Part shown: one piece after another, positions 56,274 to 64,000 of the stretch
Layout: each line of letters starts with the position of its first letter
Numbering within the stretch: position 1 is the first letter of the stretch
Translations under genes and position numbers: made by a program
Notes under the pieces: generated by a model
Seen by the model: the letters and a program-made list of their open reading frames with translations, nothing else
The model's database searches: none
Told to the model about the DNA's origin: nothing
NCBI RefSeq assembly: GCF_964019385.1
Contig: NC_088645.1
Span: 4,912,904 to 4,976,903, forward strand
Source: Sycon ciliatum
Taxonomy: Eukaryota > Porifera > Calcarea > Leucosolenida > Sycettidae
DNA: 64,000 bases
Direction: 5' to 3'

Positions 56274-58416
56274 AGTATGACTGGTCAGTATGACTGGTCA
56301 GTCTGGGTGGTTAGTATGACTGGTCAGTTTGGATGGTTAGTCTGGGTGCTTAGTCTGGATGCTCAGGCGATGGGAGTATAACTGAACTTTATGTTGATAC
56401 TCACAGCAGTTTCACTCTTCCTGCAACATCTTCTTCCCTCTCCATTGTCAAAAATGAGTATTACCTCACCGTTTCAACATGTTCCTCTATCAAATGTTTA
56501 GCATCTGTATCCTCACAAAATATTAGCCAAGTTCGTTTCCTCGGGAGGAACTTCGGGGTTCATTGAAGGGTTCACAATGTACCAAGCACCTACCTTTTCA
56601 ATTAAAAATGCTTCAACATGTATATGATGTGGTCGACCTTTGCTCGCAAGCTAAGCACATGTGATGTCATCAGGTCTTCCTCGCTTTGGGAAATTCCAAA
56701 AAATATTTCCCACTCCACTCAATAATACTTGTGCATAGTTGTTTTTGTTGGAGAGGTCTTCTGTTACACCTACCATACCTTTGTTTAGCCATCGGAAACA
56801 TGATCTGGAGAATGAGACTGGAGTGCCTCTGTAACCCATCACTGCTGATCCCATACTATACCGGGATTCTAGATGACGACCAGGCTCTGAGCCCGTAGTA
56901 TTACGTGGTCATAATTATACATGGTGTGTTGATGAGAATTTGCAGGGCAGGTGTATGTTTAGATGATTGTTATGTGGTTAGTTCTTACTCAATTCTCACA
57001 ATCGAAATATTATGTAGGTCGAAAAGAATGCTCTCAGCTTGCGCTTGCAACAATCCTTGAGTTAATGGATTTACTATTCATTGACTTATGGCGCTCAACA
57101 GAGACGCATATCCACATGCGGTCCAATATGTTTTGCACATTGCTTGGACACTTGATATTCTTTGTTTAGCTCTTTTTCCCAGCTTGCAGTCATGACACCC
57201 TCAGTTCAAATCAAGCAATGTACTTACAGAAGTGTTAAAACATCTTTGCGCTCGATACGACCAAGGAGAGTCGAATGGGACAAAGGGGAAAAATTTTCTT
57301 GGTTCTTCACCTTGTCTCCGACATTGTTTTGAAGATTGGTGCATCAGCTCATAATTTTCCTTCTTGCAATAGCTTTCCAGGAAGACTATAATATTTCGAG
57401 GAAAGATGTCCGAGTTACCGTACTTTAAGTTTGATGTGTGTTTTCAGTAAAAATGAATCGTTTCCCCTGGTTCTTAGAGCTCTGGCAGCAGTAGAGGGGA
57501 CGGTTTTAAATAGGAAATAGGTTAAAAACCGGAATGGACTCAATATTCACTTTCTCTCTTGGTATTTTGATTAGAAAACATAATAATTATGTCACAGTGA
57601 GACTACGATGTGTTTTACTCCGAGCCAGCATTTCATGGCTCTGCGATTACCAAAAGCGCCATAACAAGCAGGTGAGTTTTTGACCTGTTGCTTCGCACTG
57701 CGACTTGAGCTTTACCTCTTTCGAAACATCAACTTCTTGTCGCACACGGCTGTTCCAGTGCAGCCACTTAACAATATGGCGTCGTTCGTTGCGATTTATG
57801 TAACATTGTAGGAATAGTGCAAATACAGAATGAGTTTGCGTTTTTGGAAGAAACTCATGTCACTCCTCGCGTGGTTTCACGATTTGGGAAGCGAATCCAA
57901 GAGGAAAGTTTTGAAAGCGTTCGAGCGAGATACTCGACGATTAGGTAATTTGAGAGAGAAAAAGGGTGGAAAGGCTTCCTGGCCTGCCCAGTTAGCTGTC
58001 TTTCCAGTTCAAACTTGCTCAAAACTGCTCCTGGTGGTCCAGAGATTGACCGCCTCTGTGATTATCGGCCTCTGCTTGGCGTTCGCGCGTGTACAATATT
58101 CAAATTGGACATTTCGTACTCGTTCAACGCACAATAGGAGAGATATCACAATTTCCAGCTGACTTGGCCAGCTGCTGTCTTCTTCCACAATATCCCGCAT
58201 GCCAACTAAGCAATTTACAGCAGGAAGCAGCCTTCTAGGCTCAACAGCAACTAAAGGGCCACGCCATTTGTCTTCCAAATCAAGAGAAAACAGGTTCCTG
58301 GCCCGCATCGCGAACTCAGAAGTTCATGCGCGAACAACAACGATACTCAGGGAAGACAACCAGAGGATAGTCCTCTACCTGGGAAATATATAAATTATAT
58401 ATTTAATATATATATA
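56274..58416. other. 2.1 kb without recognised genes
   Basis: It starts with imperfect GACTGGTCAGTCTGGGTG repeats (56274-56370), matching 52730-52812 on the other side of the hAT insertion. A plus frame at 57830-58162 and an overlapping minus frame at 58009-58308 (about 100 codons each) match no family I know. The last 35 bases before the retrozyme array are AT-only. Confidence 0.4.
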
Positions 58417-58422
58417 CCCAAT

Positions 58423-58470
58423 GCTGTAGACAGCAAGCTGTTTCGGCCATAAAGGCCTCATCAGTACAGC
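58423..58470 (-). ncRNA. Hammerhead ribozyme, retrozyme unit 1
   Basis: Stem I is GCUGUA/UACAGC (six pairs). The core CUGAUGA is followed by stem II GGCC/GGCC with a UUUAU loop and GAAA. Stem III is ACAG/CUGU with a CUUG loop, and the cleavage triplet is GUC. All conserved core positions are present. The scissile bond lies between 58429 and 58428. Confidence 0.92.
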
Positions 58471-58659
58471 TACGAGCTAAATAGGCCGAGTTACCAGCCA
58501 TGGTGCAAAGGAGGCACCACAGACATTAAGGTAGCTCGTCGCTCTAGCGCCAGAGTGCTCAAACTACAAAAAGTAGCGGGCATTGCGCGATGCAGCAGCA
58601 CTAGAGCAGCCTACTGAGAGTGCTCAACAAGGCGAAAGCCGAGGAGCGTGATACCCAAT

Positions 58660-58707
58660 GCTGTAGACAGCAAGCTGTTTCGGCCATAAAGGCCTCATCA
58701 GTACAGC
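58660..58707 (-). ncRNA. Hammerhead ribozyme, retrozyme unit 2
   Basis: The core and stems are identical to unit 1. Confidence 0.92.
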
Positions 58708-58896
58708 TACGAGCTAAATAGGCCGAGCTACCAGCCATGGTGCAAAGGAGGCACCACAGACATTAAGGTAGCTCGTCGCTCTAGCGCCAGAGTGCTCAAA
58801 CTACAAAAAGTAGCGGGCATTGCGCGATGCAGCAGCACTAGAGCAGCCTACTGAGAGTGCTCAACAAGGCGAAAGCCGAGGAGCGTGATACCCAAT

Positions 58897-58944
58897 GCTG
58901 TAGACAGCAAGCTGTTTCGGCCATAAAGGCCTCATCAGTACAGC
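58897..58944 (-). ncRNA. Hammerhead ribozyme, retrozyme unit 3
   Basis: The core and stems are identical to unit 1. The unit has one extra A in an A-run downstream (near 59043). Confidence 0.92.
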
Positions 58945-59134
58945 TACGAGCTAAATAGGCCGAGTTACCAGCCATGGTGCAAAGGAGGCACCACAGACAT
59001 TAAGGTAGCTCGTCGCTCTAGCGCCAGAGTGCTCAAACTACAAAAAAGTAGCGGGCATTGCGCGATGCAGCAGCACTAGAGCAGCCTACTGAGAGTGCTC
59101 AACAAGGCGAAAGCCGAGGAGCGTGATACCCAAT

Positions 59135-59182
59135 GCTGTAGACAGCAAGCTGTTTTGGCCATAAAGGCCTCATCAGTACAGC
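59135..59182 (-). ncRNA. Hammerhead, retrozyme unit 4, core mutated
   Basis: On the plus strand TTTCGGCC has become TTTTGGCC. The minus-strand core therefore reads AAAA in place of GAAA, changing the invariant G12 that acts in catalysis. All stems are intact. This unit should not self-cleave, so a transcript would yield a dimer here. Confidence 0.85.
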
Positions 59183-59371
59183 TACGAGCTAAATAGGCCG
59201 AGTTCCCAGCCATGGTGTAAAGGAGGCACCACAGACATTAAGGTAGCTCGTCACTCTAGCGCCAGAGTGCTCAAACTACAAAAAGTAGCGGGCATTGCGC
59301 GATGCAGCAGCACTAGAGCAGCCTACTGAGAGTGCTCAACAAGGCGAAAGCCGAGGAGCGTGATACCCAAT

Positions 59372-59419
59372 GCTGTAGACAGCAAGCTGTTTCGGCCATA
59401 AAGGCCTCATCAGTACAGC
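59372..59419 (-). ncRNA. Hammerhead ribozyme, retrozyme unit 5
   Basis: The core and stems are identical to unit 1. Confidence 0.92.
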
Positions 59420-59586
59420 TACGAGCTAAATAGGCCGAGTTACCAGCCATGGTGCAAAGGAGGCACCACAGACATTAAGGTAGCTCGTCGCTCTAGCGCC
59501 AGAGTGCTCAAACTACAAAAAGTAGCGGGCATTGCGCAATGCAGCAGCACTAGAGCAGCCTACTGAGAGTGCTCAACAAGGCGAAA

Positions 59587-60783
59587 TATATTTATATATA
59601 TTTAAATTCGAACTTCAAAGTATAACTAATAAGTGACGAGGGCGCAGAAGGAGAGGAACAGTTGAACAAAGAAGGACACCAAAGAGCTGAGAAAGGAAGA
59701 ACAAAGAACAGGCATTGATGACAGTGGGGGTGAATCATGACCAACAATCTGAGACCAATATGATTGTACAGAACACACGCCAAAAGACCAAGGCAACCGC
59801 ACCACCTACAAATCACGCCCTGACGACCCGGACTCTTGCGTGTACCACATACCATAGGTGTCACCCATCACACCAAACTCACACGTACACTAGACAATGT
59901 ATGACATCAAACAACAGACTCTACAAGACAAGAACCATGTTTAATAAAACGTGACAGTAATAAGCGATCCTGACTTGTGTTACCGCTAAAAGTCGTATTA
60001 GAGGAGTAGACTGCAAAGTACCTTACTGGTTGTGCTCCACCATGTTAATGAGAGTGTGCAAGTCACTTGCCCGCAATAATGATCTCCTACAGCTGTGAGC
60101 CCTTGGGCGCCATCGCACTCTGTGGAGAAGTCTATGGAAAAGCACAATGAATGTGTGCTGCCCAACTAGAGAATTCGCCAGACTTCAAGATGATACATGA
60201 ATCGTTTGTAGGGCTTTTGTCCTCCCCTATGCTTCAGCAATGATGTGCGGTACTATTCAGGTCTTATTGTATGTTGACGGGAATTGGACATCTTCTTTAG
60301 TTTAATGTTTTCTTCTCTATGTGCTGCATGATCTGATCCTACTTGATTGTTTACTGTAAGAGTTGAAAGTGTGACGAGTCTAAAGTTTAGCAATTTGCAA
60401 AACATTCCCACTTAGCAAGCGCAAAGTTTAGCAATCCTGCCATCACACACCTGTCTTTTACATCTCTAGTACAGAGGAGAGAAGGAATAACATGCGTACT
60501 AGTATAACGTTTATTGAGTTTAACGATGGATTCTTTCTTATTAAAACGCTAGACTTTGGGGCCCATTAGAAATTCAACTCTCACAGTATTAGAATTCTTT
60601 GGCAGTTCATCTTCATGAACACTGATGCTGCAGAGAAATTGCAAAAAATTAAGTGTGGTAGTTAAACTGTACATTCGCCGATCCACAGAGCGACTGTTCA
60701 TACTCACGTATTGCTCACGGTCTCTGGTGTTATCACGATCATAACACACACAGTCCTGTTAGTCTGAGCCTTGATATTAATAC
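59587..60783. other. 1.2 kb without recognised genes
   Basis: After the AT-rich flank, the sequence is unremarkable. Short frames on both strands (for example 59592-59864 minus) have no family resemblance. Confidence 0.4.
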
Positions 60784-60784
60784 A

Positions 60785-60966
60785 CAGTCAGACCTCGCAT
60801 AACCGCACACATCTGTTTTCCACAAAAAAATATCCGGATAGGCGAGGGAATCGAACACGCATACTGTATGTATGCATGGCATGTGCTATAAATCGGCAAC
60901 CAACCATTTTCTTCCGGATGGCGAAAGATCCGGATACAAGAGTACCGCATAAGTGAGATCTGACTG
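60785..60966. mobile_element. pogo/Tigger-like MITE
   Basis: It is 182 bp with inverted ends CAGTCAGACCTCGCATAACC and, read inward from the right, CAGTCAGATCTCACTTATGCG. An inner ATCCGGAT pair supports the symmetry. Such CAGT(C/A)..ACCTCG..TAACCG ends are typical of pogo-type elements. Confidence 0.65.
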
Positions 60967-61466
60967 TACCCAATTTATGCAATGAGATCTATGAATATGT
61001 GTCTGCATGGAGGAAGCAGACACACAAGGGCAGGCACACTCTATGCTCACAAGTGCTGCCATGCGTACATCAGTCAGTATAATTGCCTGCAAGACCTATG
61101 ATCCTATGACATACAGACTTGACTCGAGATCCACTGCGCATAGTAGCAACTTTTGGAAACGTTCCCTATTACATGAAGGGATCATGAAAAGCTGCTCATC
61201 CAAGTCTGTTATTCGTGACGTACAATTAATCATACATTGATGAACTGCTGTACTACAAGTGTCCACTGCTCATAGCAACACATGAAACAGCACTCCAACA
61301 ATAAAACATTGCCTAGCAATCCAAAAATAGAGATGATGGGTTAGCCTTGAGGCTAACAACAGTTAGTAATAAGAATGATGCACTGCTCTCTATCGCGCGC
61401 TTCAACTGAGTTTGCTTTACGTGTGCATTCAACGGCTGCGGATGTGCTCCCAAACCGCCTTAGTTA

Positions 61467-61895
61467 CAGTAGACTCGTACGCTCAAGAACGTAGCGCCCA
61501 AGAACGTCCAGGCTGGAAATCTAAGAACGCCCCAGCCTGGATTTAAGAACGAACTCCAAGATTTTTAAGAACGCAACGTTTTTTTGTATTGCACGTTTTG
61601 CAAGCGGATTAGACCTTCATGATCTTGTCCGAGTACGAAAAACAAGTCCGCAACCACAAACTCTTGTCGGGTCCTCGCGAAAACATCACCCAGTGCAGCG
61701 CTACATACTACACGTGCATGTAAAGTTAAAGTGTACAACCGGTACATGTAGCGCAAAGTGCATTGTACATGAGCGTCACGGGGCATGTTGGACGCGTAAG
61801 AACGCGAAATGAGAACGTAGCCTGGGGCGCTGAAAAATAAGAACTTTGCTAGGCTGGCCCTCTGAAACTGCGTTCTTGGGCGTACGAGTCTACTT
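61467..61895. mobile_element. pogo-like MITE, larger family
   Basis: The ends CAGTAGACTCGTACGC and, inward from the right, AAGTAGACTCGTACGCCCAAG are inverted and flanked by TA (61465-61466, 61896-61897). The recurrent AAGAACG motif fills both arms. The element is 429 bp and has no transposase frame. Confidence 0.7.
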
Positions 61896-61897
61896 TA

Positions 61898-63250
61898 GCT
61901 CTTGCTGCGTTGACTTTGGCTCACCCTTTCCTTTTTTGGGTCACTGAGCAGCCATGCATGGGACTCTATGTGCCACCACCCTCCCATTCACATTATACTT
62001 TAAGTGGGAAGAGCTTCCATTAACTGGTGCCTATGCTGCTACTATCTGTGCTTAAATTGCACACTATTGGTCAATTATTTTGTGACGTAAATAGTATAGT
62101 CATTGCATCCGATTGCAGGTTTCATTGCCGCACAAGCATGAGCGATTGATTTGGTTGTTTGCAATGCAAATTGCTTCACCCTGGTTGGCTGTTTGCAACG
62201 TGGATCAGGAGCCTTTTTATCTGGTCCAGGGCAATGTTGCAGCTCACTCATGAGCAATTGCCTATTTGCAATGCCAATTGCTGGACCAGTTAATCGAAAC
62301 CAGCACACTGGTGTAGCCAGACTATGCTTAAGCCGTGTTATGAGAATACACCGGTATGCAACAACTTCACTCTGTGGCTTTCCATTGCATGTAGTCTCTC
62401 GGCTATCTCTTATGTACCTTAGGACCTGATTTCAACTTTCATCAAAATGTGACGTTAAAGTGACTCAAAGAAAACGCGACCGCAATCGTGAAGGCAATGA
62501 AGTCAAAGACGAAGTCGATCTTGAATTTTTTTGTTTGCAGGTTTGATCGATCAATCGATCGATTGTAGGTAGTCAGAATGGCGAGTAACGATGTAGGATT
62601 GAGTTTGTCGGTGTGCCGCATGAGGACGCGTCTCTCCTAGATGAGCACGACGAGATGTTCTACTGCGATGTCTCCCCGGGTACGATGACAGTGAACGCGA
62701 TGATTGCGATGACGGAGACAACAACCCGATCGCACCTGCGGCAGAGAAGCGCCAGCTCCGTCCGTCTGACAATGACGAAGATGAGAGTTACAATGACTTG
62801 GAGCAGGAAGGTCCGCGTGTCGAGGAAACCCTAATCACCGCAGAGATAGTGGACTGGATGTCAATCGGATGCAGCTGCCCTGGTGACAATCACTTTGCTG
62901 CACTTGACAAGGACCTCTTGAAAATCTTGTCATGTTGCACCGCCAGCTGAAGCGCTGCTCTCGCCAAAGTCTCAGCCTACTCTTCAAAACGTACGGACTG
63001 GATGAACTAGCTGCCTCAGTGACTGCGAGATTCGCAAACCCGGCAACAATTATGATACTGCATACATGTACATAGCCGAATTTGACAACTATAGTGCATT
63101 CTACAATATGGAGAATTCAAGGTACTTGCAAGGCTAATATTGATTTGATAGTTTGTCACATGAAAGTCTACATACTAAAGACTTTAAGTACATTATAAAA
63201 TCTTGTAGGACGCATCACGCAGCTTCATAAGTAAAAAATTGGTTGTGAGC
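61898..63250. other. 1.35 kb with one unassigned acidic frame
   Basis: A frame at about 62670-62951 is open and acidic (DDCDDGDNNP ... DNDEDESYNDLEQE) and ends VEETLITAEIVDWM ... CSCPGDNHFAALDKDLLKI before a stop. Upstream it seems joined by a frameshift to PHEDASLLDEHDEM. No family was recognised. No splice sites were assigned. Confidence 0.3.
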
Positions 63251-63300
63251 AACACTGGCTCACACTCAAATAACTGCTTTTCACCAGAAAAATATTATAT

Positions 63301-63337
63301 TTCAACGTTTCGGTCATGAAATAACCATCATCAGGAA
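63301..63337 (-). ncRNA. Hammerhead-like motif at a PLE 3' end
   Basis: The minus strand has CUGAUGA, a possible stem II (GGUU/GACC), GAAA and the short self-complementary ACGU stem III with a GUU cleavage triplet. Stem I is only three pairs (UUC/GAA). It lies about 350 bp downstream of the GIY-YIG end of a PLE on the same strand, which is where PLE hammerheads occur. Confidence 0.45.
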
Positions 63338-63685
63338 TGAAGTGGGCACACCGGTTAGGATGGGTTAATATACGAGGAGCGCTGCAAACTGATAACAAAT
63401 CACACCTGCATGCACTATGACGAGAGAGAGAACAAAAGGACAAAACATCACCAAAAAAAAACCCAGGTATAGAAATAACGCAATACGCGACAACTCTAAA
63501 AATGGCACAGGTACAAGCAACAAACTGAATGTACATGTGCACTAGGTGCGTGCAGACATGTAATTGCAGGCGCTAGCAACAACAGTAGTAGTAACAGTGC
63601 ACTAGTTCAAGGGGTGCTAAACCACCACCATCCAGGAAGAGTGAGTATCAGGGCCAGAAATATGTACAAGGCTTCACCAGAGAAT

Positions 63686-64000
63686 TCACAGGAGGTCCCA
63701 CCCTGCGTTATTGTTTATGCTGGGGCTCGTGTCGCGAATTTGTATTGCTTCGCGTATTCTCCTCCTGGCCCGATCCGACTCAGTGGCAAGGACGCGAACC
63801 TCTGTGAATGCCGACTCGCCAAGCGGCAGTACCTCGTCGCCATGGTGAAGTCGGTAGTGCTCGCCCAGGGCTTTTCCAGACGTCTTGTTGCGTGAGTTAT
63901 CATTGTGTTCTTTTGTTCGCGTTGCTACACTGCGGCCAGTCTCTCCAACATACTTCTCCGAGCACTTGCAGGTCAGACGATAAACCACGTTGCGTCTTGT
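63686..64000 (-). CDS. GIY-YIG endonuclease end of another Penelope-like element (partial)
   Basis: The open frame enters from the right edge and ends at 63686. It reads VVYRLTCKCSEKYVGETGRSV, then ATRTKEH, GKALGEHYRLHHG, and ends NNNAGWDLL. The VYR ... YVGETGR pair with a following arginine and the later glutamate (SDRARRRIREA) is a GIY-YIG nuclease of the PLE type. The RT would lie beyond 64000. The frame is uninterrupted as far as visible. It differs clearly from the PLEs at 11392 and 19654, so at least three PLE lineages are present. Confidence 0.8.
   Translation of the reverse strand, partial: TRRNVVYRLTCKCSEKYVGETGRSVATRTKEHNDNSRNKTSGKALGEHYRLHHGDEVLPLGESAFTEVRVLATESDRARRRIREAIQIRDTSPSINNNAGWDLL

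Larger units (their letters stand above)
58417..59586 (-). mobile_element. Retrozyme: five tandem 237-bp units with hammerhead ribozymes
   Basis: Five head-to-tail units occur with landmarks at 58423, 58660, 58897, 59135 and 59372 (periods 237, 237, 238 and 237). The last is short by about 16 bp relative to a full turn. Units are over 98% alike by eye and encode no protein. Both flanks are AT-rich (TATATA-type), suggesting insertion into an AT site. Each unit carries a type I hammerhead on the minus strand. Small tandem hammerhead repeats of this size are known in animals as retrozymes, whose transcripts self-cleave into monomers that circularise. Confidence 0.88.

Noticed and set aside
58009-58308. 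100-codon minus frame next to the retrozyme array as the retrozyme's protein
   Set aside because: It lies outside the tandem units, has no recognisable domain, and retrozymes are non-coding.

Overview
This is non-coding-rich, intron-bearing metazoan DNA, not prokaryotic. It has spliced exons with GT/AG borders, long (TG)n microsatellites, tRNA-derived SINEs, and many decayed Penelope, DIRS, Ty3/Gypsy, non-LTR and hAT elements. The only recognisable host coding sequence is three short phase-0 exons on the + strand: one reading like the end of a B-box/start of a coiled coil, and two single NHL blades. They fit a TRIM-NHL type gene whose introns have been filled with transposons. A marine invertebrate is the best guess. 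A sponge is possible, but nothing here proves a phylum.

Layout. 1-2.1 kb: a non-LTR retrotransposon ORF on the minus strand, split by a DNA element with terminal inverted repeats. 2.3-4.9 kb: a G-rich minisatellite, two copies of a tRNA-Gly-like SINE embedded in (TG)n, and the B-box/coiled-coil exon. 5.1-8.0 kb: two decayed tyrosine-recombinase genes. 9.4-19.6 kb: a composite repeat with tRNA-like promoter boxes. It is interrupted by a complete Penelope-like element (PLE) at 10561-15052 with an 11-bp target duplication, an intact 714-aa RT/GIY-YIG ORF, and six hammerhead ribozyme motifs, five of them in 291-bp tandem repeats. This is followed by several fold-back elements and a separate near-perfect hammerhead at 17.8 kb. 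19.6-22 kb: a decayed PLE with a proline-rich tail, a non-LTR tail, a SINE fragment and an NHL exon. 22.5-37.1 kb: a stack of nested elements, in which a DIRS element holds a non-LTR element that in turn holds two different Gypsy elements. 38.4-50.35 kb: two nearly identical copies of a 5.95-kb tandem duplication. 50.4-56.3 kb: RT debris, the second NHL exon, a 26-bp satellite and a decayed hAT transposon. 58.4-59.6 kb: five tandem 237-bp units, each with a hammerhead ribozyme. This is a retrozyme array. 60-64 kb: small pogo-like MITEs and the 3' end of another PLE with a hammerhead-like motif.

The most notable biology is the concentration of self-cleaving RNA. There are at least three unrelated hammerhead sequences (PLE, 17.8 kb single copy, retrozyme array), and the tandem arrangements would release unit-length 291-nt and 237-nt RNAs able to circularise. 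The intact PLE is the obvious local candidate to supply reverse transcriptase and endonuclease to the non-autonomous retrozymes. That link is inference from published work on PLEs and animal retrozymes, not shown by the sequence. All ribozyme calls come from manual folding of the conserved core. No alignment or database search was run.
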